Source: Luteitalea sp. | GTDB lineage: Bacteria > Acidobacteriota > Vicinamibacteria > Vicinamibacterales > Vicinamibacteraceae | Direction of reading: 5' to 3' | Assembly: GCA_009377605.1 (NCBI GenBank) | Contig: WHTT01000010.1 | Location: forward strand, 1 to 64,000 | Length of the DNA stretch: 64,000 nucleotides | In this document: one piece after another, positions 26,403 through 35,260 of the stretch | Position numbering within the stretch: the first letter of the stretch is position 1 | Layout of the letters: every line of letters begins with the position of its first letter | The notes under the pieces: model-generated | Told to the model about the DNA's origin: nothing | Seen by the model: only the letters and a program-made list of their open reading frames with translations | Databases searched by the model: none | Made by a program: the position numbers and the translations under genes

Positions 26403-26801
26403 GTGGCTTTACGAATGAACCGACCGCTTCACCTGGACGTTTCCCGCCGCGAGCGGCAAATCCTGGAGATCCTGTACGCGCGTGAGCGAGCGAGCGTCGC
26501 AGAGGTTCGCGCCGCCCTGCCCGAAGCGCCGAGCTATTCAGCCGTACGCGCCCTCCTTCGGATCCTCGAAGAGAAGGGCCATGTTCGGCACGTGCAGGAT
26601 GGGCCGCGCTACGTCTACGCGCCGACAATCGCTCGCGACAGCGCCAAGCGGTCGGCGCTACGACACATGCTCCGGACCTTTTTCAACGGGTCGACCGAGC
26701 AAGCCATCGCCGCCCTCTTGGACGACTCCTCTTCCCGACTCTCCGACGACGAACTGGCTCGCCTGGCGCGCCTGATCAACCAGGCACGACACAAGGAATA
26801 A
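26403..26801 (+). CDS. BlaI/MecI/CopY-family repressor
   Basis: A 132-residue winged-helix repressor. LDVSRRERQILEILYARERASVAEV opens with the usual helix-turn-helix, followed by SYSAVRALLRILEEKGHV (recognition helix) and GPRYVYAPTIARD (wing). A C-terminal dimer helix follows. Such repressors are cleaved by the signalling M56 protease encoded next to them, here 3 bases downstream. The start is GTG 26403 or ATG 26415. It sits divergent from the exporter and may control it; this is an inference from position only. Confidence 0.85.
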   Translation: MALRMNRPLHLDVSRRERQILEILYARERASVAEVRAALPEAPSYSAVRALLRILEEKGHVRHVQDGPRYVYAPTIARDSAKRSALRHMLRTFFNGSTEQAIAALLDDSSSRLSDDELARLARLINQARHKE

Positions 26802-26804
26802 CCG

Positions 26805-27644
26805 ATGCAAATCTCACCCAGCGCCGTGGACTTGGGGTGGACGATGCTCGCGGCCGACATCGCCATCAAGTCGAGCATCCTCCTGATCGTTGTGCTGCTC
26901 CTCAACGCGTGGGTGTTGCGGCGCGCCCCCGCCTCGTTACGCCACCTGACACTGGTCGTCGCGCTCATCTCTACGCTCGCGCTGCCTCCATTGTCGCGAT
27001 GGCTGCCAAGCTGGTCCGTCCCACTGCTTGGCGTCGCGACATCAGGTGAGCCGGCAGGGACGCTCGACCTGACGATGAGGGGAGACACTCACGACGTACT
27101 GCCCGCAACCAGCGCTCCAAGCGCGAAGCCGGTCTCACCTCCGCTCGGCGCCCAAGCGGCGGCGCCAGCCACAGCTCCTCCTTCCACGAGCGGAGGCTGG
27201 GTGGATCGAATCGGCTGGGCTCAGCTGCTCGGCATCATCTGGCTCGCCGGTGTCGTGCTGCTGCTACTGCGTGTGGCCGTCGGGACTCTCCGTGCGGGGC
27301 GAGTCACGCGGGACGCCGAGGCCGAGGCACGTTGGCAGTCGTTGGCCCATAGACTCGCGCGTGTCCTTCGTGCTCCGCGGACGACCCGGTTTGTGCGCTC
27401 CGAGACCGTCGCGATGCCCATGGCCTGCGGGCTCTTGCGCCCGATCGTCGCGCTGCCGGTCGAAGCGGATCATTGGCCTCGAGGACGACTGCGGGCCGTG
27501 CTTCTCCACGAGCTGGCACACGTGCAGCGCCGCGACTGCCTCACGCAGCTCATCGCCGACGTGGCGTGTGCGATTCAGTGGTACTCGCCGCTGGTCTGGC
27601 TCGCGGCGCGACAGCTACGCCGCGAGCCGCCTGCTCAGGGATAA
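26805..27644 (+). CDS. M56 (BlaR1/MecR1-like) peptidase, C-terminally truncated
   Basis: A 279-residue membrane peptidase with helices at about 20-45, 45-65 and 135-155. The zinc site HELAHVQRRD has its first His near residue 235. Intact members continue with REREHACDD, which provides the third zinc ligand, and then a sensor domain. Here the frame stops right at that point, as LRREPPAQG. A GTAGGG palindromic repeat begins 12 bases after the stop, so rearrangement at the repeat may have removed the rest. It is probably non-functional as a protease. Confidence 0.7.
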   Translation: MQISPSAVDLGWTMLAADIAIKSSILLIVVLLLNAWVLRRAPASLRHLTLVVALISTLALPPLSRWLPSWSVPLLGVATSGEPAGTLDLTMRGDTHDVLPATSAPSAKPVSPPLGAQAAAPATAPPSTSGGWVDRIGWAQLLGIIWLAGVVLLLLRVAVGTLRAGRVTRDAEAEARWQSLAHRLARVLRAPRTTRFVRSETVAMPMACGLLRPIVALPVEADHWPRGRLRAVLLHELAHVQRRDCLTQLIADVACAIQWYSPLVWLAARQLRREPPAQG

Positions 27645-27655
27645 CTAGCCCACTA

Positions 27656-27686
27656 GGTAGGGCCGCTTCGCCGAAGGCGGCCGTCA
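27656..27686. repeat. Palindromic GTAGGG-family repeat
   Basis: GGTAGGGCCGCTTCGCC followed by GAAGGCGGCCG forms a hairpin directly behind the truncated M56 gene. It is almost identical to the unit found in frame inside the DUF2339 gene at 56436-56463. Confidence 0.8.
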
Positions 27687-28123
27687 TCTCGTGGTCGAAG
27701 ATGCTAAGTTCTTAGCTTGTCAGGAAGGGGAGGTCACGACATGCGACTCCTGGTAATCGTGATCGAGGTGTTGGCCGACGTGGTGACGTGGTTGACCGTG
27801 ATTATCTCTTCTCTCGTCGGCATGGCCGTGGACGGCAAGGCAGCCGTCGCCGGACGGGACGTCGGCACCCTGGTCTCGGCTGCTGCACGTCCGGACGCCG
27901 GCGCCAGGATGCATTCCCCTGTTTTGCCGGTGGTCGTCGAGGATCGCCAAGACGTCCCCTCGCTCGCCGCCCAGCTTCACTCGAAGTCGCGGGTCGAGTG
28001 CGCGCGCACGGCGTCTGCCTTGCGAGAGCACCGCTCGGCGGCAGCGCCCACGGGTTCCGCCATCAGCGAACTCCTGAATGACCGAGCGCGCGCGGATCTC
28101 CTATGCGGCTGCAACGGTACGAC
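27687..28123. other. Gap without a recognised gene
   Basis: A plus-strand frame from ATG 27741 has a good ribosome site (GGGGAGG, 7 bases upstream) and encodes one convincing hydrophobic segment (MRLLVIVIEVLADVVTWLTV). It then becomes low-complexity and runs antisense into the LolA-like gene, ending at 28238. It may be a relict or chance frame. Neither strand gives a family match. Confidence 0.3.
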
Positions 28124-28834
28124 TCATTGCCCTTCCCAATCAATCTGGGGGTTCAATTCGACGTCTTCGAACGTCATGAGCTTCGTGTCCCCGCTCGGGA
28201 ACGTCAAACGCATTCCGCTCGGCAGAAACGAGCGCTGATCGACCCACAGCTCCAACTTTGTGATCGCCTGCAAAATCTGTTTGCGCTTGGGCACCATGGT
28301 GACGAGATACACGCCCTTCGACTCGCCCCTTTGGGCGGAGGTAATGCTGGCGTGAATGCGAAAGTGGCTCCGTAACTCATCCGGGTCGGCGTCGACGAAG
28401 TATCGTTGGATGCGTCGCTGCGCGGTCCCGATGTCCTTCGTTTCATTCACGCCACGGCTTGGCCACGTAAGGATCAACCGCTCGCCGTCGATCACAATCG
28501 TTCGTTCGTCGGGCGATGTGTACGTGAGCCGCACGCGCGACGGTCGAACGAGTGCCACCGAGCCGTGCTCGACGAGCGGTCGCGTGAGCATCGACGAGGT
28601 GGTGGTCTCGGTGACGCGAGCGGTCAGCGTCCGGAGAGATGTGCGCACGTGCTCGCTCTTGCGAAAGAGCTCATCGAAGAGATCCGGATCTTGGCTGGCG
28701 GTTCCGGCGCGAACGGTCACGAGGCCAAACAGCGCATGGAAGATGCACCACAACGAGGCAGCGGCGCCGAGACGAGCCGTCCAGGTGCGCACCCGGAGCC
28801 CCGCGCCCTGGCTCTCGAGTGGTTGATGCTTCAT
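28124..28834 (-). CDS. LolA-like outer-membrane lipoprotein carrier
   Basis: A protein of about 236 residues with an N-terminal hydrophobic signal (LGAAASLWCIFHALFGLVTV). A LolA/LolB-type half-barrel domain follows, with SGMRLTFPSGDTKLMTFEDVELNP, the characteristic last strands. Aryl-polyene clusters regularly carry such a LolA relative, thought to ferry the lipid-linked product across the periplasm. ATG 28834 (MKHQPLESQGAG) is preferred; 25 bases separate it from the divergent ketosynthase GTG. Confidence 0.78.
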   Translation of the reverse strand: MKHQPLESQGAGLRVRTWTARLGAAASLWCIFHALFGLVTVRAGTASQDPDLFDELFRKSEHVRTSLRTLTARVTETTTSSMLTRPLVEHGSVALVRPSRVRLTYTSPDERTIVIDGERLILTWPSRGVNETKDIGTAQRRIQRYFVDADPDELRSHFRIHASITSAQRGESKGVYLVTMVPKRKQILQAITKLELWVDQRSFLPSGMRLTFPSGDTKLMTFEDVELNPQIDWEGQ

Positions 28835-28859
28835 CGCGGCCAATGGTAACGTACGCCGC

Positions 28860-30092
28860 GTGCAGCGCCCCGCCTGCATTACCGGCATTGGTGTTCTCTC
28901 CGCCCTTGGTTGCTCTCCTCACGCATTTCGCGAGGCCTTGCTCGGCGGGCGTACGGGCATTGGCCCGATCACGACGTTCGACACGTCAGGCTGCCAGTCG
29001 AAGCTGGGTGCGCCACTCAAGGACTTCGATGCGACGCGCTGGCTCTCCCCGCTCAAGTTGCGACGCATGGATGAGACCGGCCGTCTCGCCGTCGTCGCCA
29101 CGCGCGAAGCGCTCGACGATGGGGGCTGTCGTATCGGCGAAGGGGGCGACGATCGCCTCGGCGTCGTCTTGGGCACGTATACGGCGGGCGGACCTGCAAC
29201 CAGCGAGTTCTTGGCGGCCCTCCTCCGTGGCGGGCCAACGGGCGTGCCCGCGCTCCTCTTCAGCAGCACGGTCGGGAACGCGCCAGCCAGTCTCGCGGCG
29301 CTCGAGTACAAGCTCCGCGGGCCGAACAGCACCATCAGCCAGAAAGAGTGCTCGGGCCTTGCCGCGATTGCCACCGCCGTGGATCTGCTCGCCGAAGGTC
29401 GTGCGCGTGCCGTTGTCACCGGCGGCGTCGATGCACTGTTCGCTGTCTTCTTTCAGGTCCATGATCGGTTTGGTGTACTGGCCAAATCAGATGGGGACGT
29501 ACCCGAACGGAGCCAGCCATTCGATCGGTGGCGCAATGGATTCGTGCTCGGCGAAGGCGGCTTCGGCCTCCTGCTCGAGGAAGCCGAGTCCGCCCGGGCG
29601 CGTGGTGCGCGTGTGTACGGCGCGGTGCTGGGCGTCGGAGCGTCGAGCGCCGTGTCCGGGATCAACGCCTGGCCTTCGGACCCGCGCGCCCTCGCGCGGA
29701 CCATGCGGCTGGCGCTGGAGGAGGCGGGTGTCGACCCGGCGGACATCGCGGCCATCTACGCCTCGGCGAACTCGACGGTGGTGCTGGACCGCGCGGAGGC
29801 AGAGGCCATCGCCCTCGTATTCGGGCCGCGCGATGTGCTCGTCACTGCGATCAAGGGCGCGATCGGCGAGTTCGGAGCATCTGGTGCGGCCGCGTGTGCC
29901 GCAGCGCTCCTGTGTGGCGAGGCAGGTCTCGTCTCCCCCACGGCCGGACTGACGGAGCAGGATCCGGCATGCGCCCACCTTCGGATCCCGACTGCGGCGG
30001 TGCCGCTGGCCGGACGCTTCGTCCTCGTCAACAGCTTTGCAAGCGGCGGTGCCACATACAGCGTCGTCTTGCGGGTGGGCGACCAAGCGTGA
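28860..30092 (+). CDS. Beta-ketoacyl synthase homologue lacking both catalytic His (chain-length-factor-like)
   Basis: A 410-residue thiolase-fold protein of the FabF type. The nucleophile position is kept (Cys164 in ISQKECSGLAAI). The first catalytic His is replaced (ASANST, Ser302), and the second is Glu337 (IKGAIGEFGASGA); the Lys (332) remains. Such a protein cannot catalyse normal decarboxylative condensation alone. It most likely pairs with the intact ketosynthase at 36348-37568, as ApeC-like or chain-length-factor subunits do. The start is GTG 28860. Confidence 0.82.
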   Translation: MQRPACITGIGVLSALGCSPHAFREALLGGRTGIGPITTFDTSGCQSKLGAPLKDFDATRWLSPLKLRRMDETGRLAVVATREALDDGGCRIGEGGDDRLGVVLGTYTAGGPATSEFLAALLRGGPTGVPALLFSSTVGNAPASLAALEYKLRGPNSTISQKECSGLAAIATAVDLLAEGRARAVVTGGVDALFAVFFQVHDRFGVLAKSDGDVPERSQPFDRWRNGFVLGEGGFGLLLEEAESARARGARVYGAVLGVGASSAVSGINAWPSDPRALARTMRLALEEAGVDPADIAAIYASANSTVVLDRAEAEAIALVFGPRDVLVTAIKGAIGEFGASGAAACAAALLCGEAGLVSPTAGLTEQDPACAHLRIPTAAVPLAGRFVLVNSFASGGATYSVVLRVGDQA

Positions 30093-30118
30093 CGGCTGCG
30101 TGGAGGTTCGGGCCGCAT

Positions 30119-30152
30119 GGTAGGGCGCGTTCGGCGAACGCGCCGTGCTAGG
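30119..30152. repeat. Palindromic GTAGGG-family repeat
   Basis: GGTAGGGCGCGTTCGGCG followed by AACGCGCC forms a hairpin between the ketosynthase-like gene and the ketoreductase. It lies about 45 bases upstream of the ketoreductase GTG, inside the presumed operon. Confidence 0.75.
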
Positions 30153-30195
30153 ATAGGGGTTTACTTCCCGCCAGGAGCAGCGGGCAGGGAGGGGC

Positions 30196-30952
30196 GTGTC
30201 CTTTCGAGGAACTCCAGCTCACGGACCGCGTAGCGGTCGTCACCGGCGGGTCTCGCGGCATCGGACGCAGCATCTCGGAGCTCTTGGCGGAGCGTGGCGC
30301 GGCCGTTGGCATCTTGTTTCGCGAACGTGTCGACGCGGCGCGCGAGGTCATCGCGACGGTCGAGGCGCGCGGTGGCCGCGCAGTGGCGGTGCAGTGTGAT
30401 GTGGCCGACGAGGCCGCAGTGAACGATGCATTTGCCCGTGTCACGCGTGAGCTCGGACCTGTCGATATCCTGGTCAACAATGCGGGCATCAATCATGACG
30501 TGCGCTTCCTGTTGATGGACCGCGCGGCATGGGACAAGGTGTTGAGGGTCAACCTCGATGGGGCGTACTACTGTACGCGAGCCGTCATTCGAGCCATGCT
30601 ACAGCGTCAGCGGGGACGTATCGTGAACATCACCTCACCCAGCGCAACGTTGCCGCTGCCGGGGCAAGCGAACTATGCGGCGTCGAAGGCGGGATTGGTC
30701 GGCTTGACACGTGCGCTCTCACGCGAGCTCGCTGGCCGCGGCGTCCTCGTGAATGCCGTCTGCCCAGGCCTCGTCGAGACCGACATGGTGACCAGCATGC
30801 CGGCCGACTTGCGGGCCGAGAGCCTTGGGGCCATACCCATGAATCGGTTCGGTTTTCCACGCGAGGTTGCCGCGTTGGTCGCCTTCATTTGTTCCGATGC
30901 CGCGAGCTACATCACAGGCCAGGTCATTGCCGTTGACGGCGGTCTTACATAG
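30196..30952 (+). CDS. 3-oxoacyl-ACP reductase (FabG family) with +1 frame change at codon 4
   Basis: The body is a full FabG-type [13 protein letters not shown] cofactor loop, NNAG, and [20 protein letters not shown] with catalytic Ser/Tyr/Lys, ending VIAVDGGLT. In that frame no ATG, GTG or TTG precedes the cofactor loop. A GTG at 30196 with GGGAGGGG just upstream reads GTG TCC TTT, and a +1 step at TTT-C (30202-30205) joins it to GAG GAA CTC CAG. This gives [18 protein letters not shown], a normal FabG start (251 residues). Either one base is inserted or the ribosome shifts. Its role is to reduce the beta-keto group in polyene extension. Confidence 0.75.
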
Positions 30953-30954
30953 CA

Positions 30955-31014
30955 GGGATCAAGGGATCAAGGGGTCAAGGGATCAAGGGATCAAGGGATC
31001 AAGGGGTCAAGGGG
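30955..31014. repeat. Tandem array of GGGATCAA (about 7 units)
   Basis: Seven consecutive 8-base units, five GGGATCAA and two GGGGTCAA, end in GGGG. The array starts 3 bases after the ketoreductase stop. There are no spacers, so it is not a CRISPR. A short GGTTCGAGG-type tract (31040-31056) follows before the carrier-protein gene. Confidence 0.9.
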
Positions 31015-31114
31015 CACAGGCGGCGGTCAGGGCAAGGCGAGGATCGAGGTTCGAGGTTGAGCGCGGCTTACCGCGATGGAAGGCGCGCCGGTCAGTGGCT
31101 GCTCGAAAACTTCT

Positions 31115-31381
31115 ATGAGTGATGCTCTCAAGGCGGAGATCAAGCAGGCCATCGTGCGGTGTCTTCGGCTTCCCATCCAGCCGGAGGAAATCGAGGACCG
31201 AGCAGCCTTATTCGGGGAGGGGCTGGGGCTCGATTCCATCGACGCTCTCGAATTGGTCTTGGAGCTGGAGCGCTCGTTTGGTGCCGTGATCGACAACGAA
31301 GAGGCCGGCGGCCGAATCCTGCGGTCGGTCGACACGATTACAGAGTTCGTCGAGCAACAGCGCACGGGCAGCGGACGATAG
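31115..31381 (+). CDS. Acyl carrier protein
   Basis: An 88-residue acidic four-helix protein. The phosphopantetheine serine is Ser41 in GLGLDSIDALELVLELE. It carries the growing chain for the cluster ketosynthases. ATG 31115 (MSDALKAEIK) fits the family length; a longer frame from 31076 adds an unlikely leader. The stop is 6 bases before the deacetylase start, so it is cotranscribed. Confidence 0.9.
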   Translation: MSDALKAEIKQAIVRCLRLPIQPEEIEDRAALFGEGLGLDSIDALELVLELERSFGAVIDNEEAGGRILRSVDTITEFVEQQRTGSGR

Positions 31382-31387
31382 ACGCTT

Positions 31388-32290
31388 GTGTCACTGAACG
31401 CCTTCACGGTCGACCTCGAGGAGTGGTTCCACATCTGCGGTGTCGAGGGGCCGCTGTCTGCCTCCAACTGGGCGAACCTGCCATCTCGGGTCGAGCTCAC
31501 CACGCGACGGTTACTGGACGAATTGGATGCCGCCGGCGTTCGGGCGACGTTCTTCGTCTTGGGGTGGGTTGCTGCGCGGTACCCCTCGATCGTGGGCGAG
31601 ATCGCGGCCGGAGGGCACGAGATCGGGTCGCATGGCTACTGGCACCGCTGGGTCCACATGCAGACGCCAGAGGAGCTCGCCGCGGACCTCGATGCCGGCG
31701 TTGGTGCGCTCGCTGCGGCCGGGGTCGGTGGTGTCACGGCCTATCGAGCGCCCGAATGGTCGATCAACGGTCGCTCGCCTTGGGCGCTCGAATGCCTGGT
31801 ACGTCACGGCTTTTGCATCGACGCGAGCATGGCACCGGTCGCGATCGTGGGACGTGCCTCGTACCCTCGCCGGCCGCACGTCCGCGCCACATGGGCAGGA
31901 CCGATCCTCGAGGTGCCACCTCTCGTCATCGACCGTCTCGGCCAGGCGATGCCCATCGGCTGGGGCTGGGGCCTGCGGATGAGCGCACCGCGCCGCGTCT
32001 TGGCCGCCATCGAGCAGGCGAATCGTGCGGGCGATCCCGCGGTCCTCATGGTGCACCCCTGGGAAGTGGATGCTGATCCGCCGCGGGTGTCCTTGCCGGC
32101 ACGCCAGCGCTTTGCCCACTACTTTCGGTTGGATGGCTTCCTCGCTCGGCTTCGTGTCATCCTGCGCGGCGCGTCGTTTCGACCGCTTGGCGAGGTGCTG
32201 GCGTCCGACGCGGGGCTGATCTCGCAGGGAGCCGCCAGATCGGCCGCACATGCGCATCAACGGTCGAATGGGTGTAGGCCCGACCTCTAG
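31388..32290 (+). CDS. Polysaccharide deacetylase family protein
   Basis: A 300-residue NodB-fold enzyme. FTVDLEEWFH carries the first metal/acid residues, GHEIGSHGYWH the two metal His, and YRAPEWSIN the arginine motif. The C-terminal part (MVHPWEVD, FRLDGFLARLR) is like the DUF3473 extension of deacetylases from exopolysaccharide loci. There is no signal peptide, so it may act in the cytoplasm on a sugar head group or lipid-linked sugar. It follows the carrier protein in an apparent operon. A deacetylase is not a usual aryl-polyene gene. Confidence 0.82.
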   Translation: MSLNAFTVDLEEWFHICGVEGPLSASNWANLPSRVELTTRRLLDELDAAGVRATFFVLGWVAARYPSIVGEIAAGGHEIGSHGYWHRWVHMQTPEELAADLDAGVGALAAAGVGGVTAYRAPEWSINGRSPWALECLVRHGFCIDASMAPVAIVGRASYPRRPHVRATWAGPILEVPPLVIDRLGQAMPIGWGWGLRMSAPRRVLAAIEQANRAGDPAVLMVHPWEVDADPPRVSLPARQRFAHYFRLDGFLARLRVILRGASFRPLGEVLASDAGLISQGAARSAAHAHQRSNGCRPDL

Positions 32291-32312
32291 GTCGGCGTGC
32301 TCGGCAATTGCA

Positions 32313-35258
32313 ATGCACGTCATGCTTCGTGCGTTCGGCTGCGTAGCCTGCCTGGTGATTGCTGTCGCAACCGTCACCGCGCAAGCTCAGCAGCCGTCGC
32401 TCCCACGCGTCGCGTTCGATGAGCGCCTGGACACGCCGCCCGTCCTGGTCTCCGCCCTCGCTTCGGCGCCTGCACCCGCGTTCCCGGTCATGGCACGAGT
32501 GCTCGTCACGCGCCGGGATCTCGAGCCGATGCCTGGGAAGTACGCGTTCGAGCGCCTCGAGGAGCGTTTGAATCAGTATGCCAAACGCGAGATTGACGTG
32601 TGGCTGAGCGTTGGCGGCATGCCGGACGGGCTCGACGAAGCGGAGGGTTGGACCGCGTTCGTGCGCGCCCTCGCGGCACGCTCGGTTCGCCGTGTTCGAC
32701 TGTTCGAGCTGTCCATCGATGAGCGTGATCCCAAGGTCGCTGCCTACCTCTTCAAGCTGGCGGCGACAGAGATTCACGGACGCGACGAGGAGACCCTCGT
32801 CGGCCTCGGAACCAAGCCTGGCGTTAGCGCCTCGACACTCGAGGATCTCTATCGCGAGGATCTCGGGCCCTACGTGGACGCTGTCACTCTTCCCGCATCA
32901 CTCGACGCCGATACCTCTCACGACATAGCGCGCGCGCTCGCACGCGTCGATCAGTCTGCCCGACTGCTCGTGAGCGGCGTCGCACTCGGAGAGACCACGC
33001 AAGCGGCCGCTCGCCAGTTCATAGGAAAAGAGCTGCAGGCGCTTGGAACGGCAACGCTCACACGGAGCTATCGGACCGAGCCGGCCAATGTGGAGCAGGT
33101 GCTCGCAGCTAGTCGAGCGATCGCCGACCTGCTCACGGGAGCGCTGGTGCCCCTCGATCCGGATGCTGCCTCATTGCGCCTCGCTCGGGGTGGCCAGGAC
33201 CTCACCAAGACCGCGGGCTACCGGCTGCTCTACAGCATCGAGACATTCGCGACATACCTCGTCTACTGGGGCGACGCTGCAGACGGTGAAGCGCTGGAGG
33301 TCTCGCTGTCGCTTCCACTCGAAGGCGACCCGGTGGTGCGCGATCCGTTCGATGGGTCGCAACGGCCGGTAGACGGCTATGCGCATGACCGATCGGCCCA
33401 GCGGATCAGCGCACGTGTGCCGTGGAGGCCAGGGCCGTTGATCGTGGACTTCAACCAGGGGGCGACCTCGGTGGTCGCCGAGCGTCAAGAGGTGACGGGG
33501 CGCCCCTCGCTGAGCGTGGAGGAGATCATCGCGCGGCATCAGCGACAGCAGGTGTCACAGGACGCGGAAGTCGACAACTACACGGCCCTGGTTCGGATGG
33601 AACAGCATTTCCGTCCGGCGCTCACCGACCCGGGCTACGACATCGTCAGCGAGAACCGATACTTCGTGCAGGGGCGCGACGTGGAGTGGGAAGAGCTGTC
33701 GTTCTCGGTGAACGGGACGCGCTGGGGGCCGGACCGGCCGCCCTTCCCGCTGCTGCAACCGGAAAAAGTGCTTTCGCTGCCGCTCGACCTGCGGTTCACG
33801 GCCGACTACCGTTATCGACTGGCAGGAACCGAGCGCATTGGAGAGCGCGCCTGCTACGTGGTGCGATTCGACCCCGTGCATCGAGACCGCTCGCTGTATA
33901 GGGGGACCGTCTGGATCGATCAGGAGACGTTTGGACGCTTGAAGGTGCACGCCGTGCAAACGGCGCTCTCGGCACCGGTCGTGTCGAACGAGGAGATCCA
34001 GACGTTCGAGCGCGTCGCGACGGTGGGAGGGCGTCCGGTCATGCTGCTCACCGACCTCTCGAGCCGTCAGCTCCTGCTCATCGCGGGTCGCAACATCCTG
34101 GTCGAAAAGCGTGTGCGCTTCAGCGACTTGGCGATCAACGACCCTTCGTTCGACCGCAAACGTGAGGTGGCGCGGGCTAGCGATCGCGTGATGTACAAGG
34201 AGACGGAGGAGGGCCTGCGATACTTCGTGAAGGATGGGGAGCGCCGCGTGGTGCGCGAGCGACCGACGCTGTCGGCGAAGGCGATGGCCATGGGCACGAC
34301 CATCGATCCTTCGTTCGACTTCCCTCTGCCGATCTTCGGCATCAACTACCTCGACTTCGAGTTCGGGGGCCCCGACACGCAGTTGGCGCTGCTGTTTGGC
34401 GGGGTGCTGGCGGTAGGGAACATTCAGTGGCCAAGGCTCGGTCGAACGCCGCTCGACGCAAGCGTCGACTTCTTCGCGATCGCGGTGCCCTCGAGCGACC
34501 GCGTCTACGACCCGGACGGGGAACTGGAGGCGGAGCGCCTCCTGACTTGGCCGATGACCGCTGGCGTCAACCTCGGCTATCAGTTCACCGACTTCCAAAA
34601 GGTGGGGCTGCGGTATCACCTTGGCTTCGATGCCTACGCCAATGAGCGGACTACCGGCGAGACGTTCGAGCGGCCCTCCAGTACGCTGACCAGCGGGATT
34701 GGTGCCACCTACGAGCTCCGGCGGCATGGCTATAACCTGACGGCCTGGGGCACCTGGTTCGGACGAGCTCGCTGGCGACCCTGGGGGCCAGCCGATGAGC
34801 TCGATCCGGGCGAGAAGACCTACGTCAAATACGGCGGCGTGCTAGCGCGGGACATCCACTTCCGGACGTTCCACAAGATTCACGTGGACGCCGCGTACTT
34901 TGGTGGGGAGCGCCTCGATAGGTTCAGCAAGTATCAGTTTGGACTCTTCGACGATACCCGGATCCACGGCGTGCCCGCGTCGGGGTTACGCTTTACCCAG
35001 CTCGCTGCCCTGCGGGCGTCGTATTCGTTTAATATCTTCGAGCAGTATCGGTTGGATCTGTTCGCCGACCGCGCCTGGGGTCGAGACGAGGAGCTCTCGA
35101 AGGCGTGGCAGCCAATCACGGGGCTTGGCGTCGGCGTGAACGTGCGGGCACCGTGGCGTACGATCTTGCGAGCCGATGTCAGCAAGAGCTTCTTGCCGCG
35201 CCAGTACCGCTCATCGGGGTCGACGGTGGTTCAGGTGATGCTCTTGAAACCGTTGTGA
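32313..35258 (+). CDS. Large three-part outer-membrane protein of unknown function
   Basis: About 981 residues with a signal peptide (MHVMLRAFGCVACLVIAVAT, cleavage near AQAQ). Residues about 25-370 look like an alpha/beta, perhaps TIM-barrel-like, domain. Residues about 400-560 contain YRYRLAGTERIGERACYVV and GTVWIDQETFGRL, resembling the LolA/LolB-type half-barrel of outer-membrane lipoprotein-sorting proteins. Residues about 660-981 are strand-rich with many aromatics and end VVQVMLLKPL, consistent with a terminal beta-barrel. I do not recognise the whole architecture. Its place between the deacetylase and PHP genes suggests surface display or insertion of the cluster product. Confidence 0.6.
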   Translation: MHVMLRAFGCVACLVIAVATVTAQAQQPSLPRVAFDERLDTPPVLVSALASAPAPAFPVMARVLVTRRDLEPMPGKYAFERLEERLNQYAKREIDVWLSVGGMPDGLDEAEGWTAFVRALAARSVRRVRLFELSIDERDPKVAAYLFKLAATEIHGRDEETLVGLGTKPGVSASTLEDLYREDLGPYVDAVTLPASLDADTSHDIARALARVDQSARLLVSGVALGETTQAAARQFIGKELQALGTATLTRSYRTEPANVEQVLAASRAIADLLTGALVPLDPDAASLRLARGGQDLTKTAGYRLLYSIETFATYLVYWGDAADGEALEVSLSLPLEGDPVVRDPFDGSQRPVDGYAHDRSAQRISARVPWRPGPLIVDFNQGATSVVAERQEVTGRPSLSVEEIIARHQRQQVSQDAEVDNYTALVRMEQHFRPALTDPGYDIVSENRYFVQGRDVEWEELSFSVNGTRWGPDRPPFPLLQPEKVLSLPLDLRFTADYRYRLAGTERIGERACYVVRFDPVHRDRSLYRGTVWIDQETFGRLKVHAVQTALSAPVVSNEEIQTFERVATVGGRPVMLLTDLSSRQLLLIAGRNILVEKRVRFSDLAINDPSFDRKREVARASDRVMYKETEEGLRYFVKDGERRVVRERPTLSAKAMAMGTTIDPSFDFPLPIFGINYLDFEFGGPDTQLALLFGGVLAVGNIQWPRLGRTPLDASVDFFAIAVPSSDRVYDPDGELEAERLLTWPMTAGVNLGYQFTDFQKVGLRYHLGFDAYANERTTGETFERPSSTLTSGIGATYELRRHGYNLTAWGTWFGRARWRPWGPADELDPGEKTYVKYGGVLARDIHFRTFHKIHVDAAYFGGERLDRFSKYQFGLFDDTRIHGVPASGLRFTQLAALRASYSFNIFEQYRLDLFADRAWGRDEELSKAWQPITGLGVGVNVRAPWRTILRADVSKSFLPRQYRSSGSTVVQVMLLKPL

Positions 35259-35260
35259 AG

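Noticed and set aside
30284-30952. TTG 30284 as the true ketoreductase start
   Set aside because: It would remove the TGGSRGIG cofactor loop that is encoded just upstream in the same frame, so the enzyme could not bind NADPH.
30955-31014. CRISPR-like array
   Set aside because: Units are 8 bases and contiguous, with no spacers and no cas genes.
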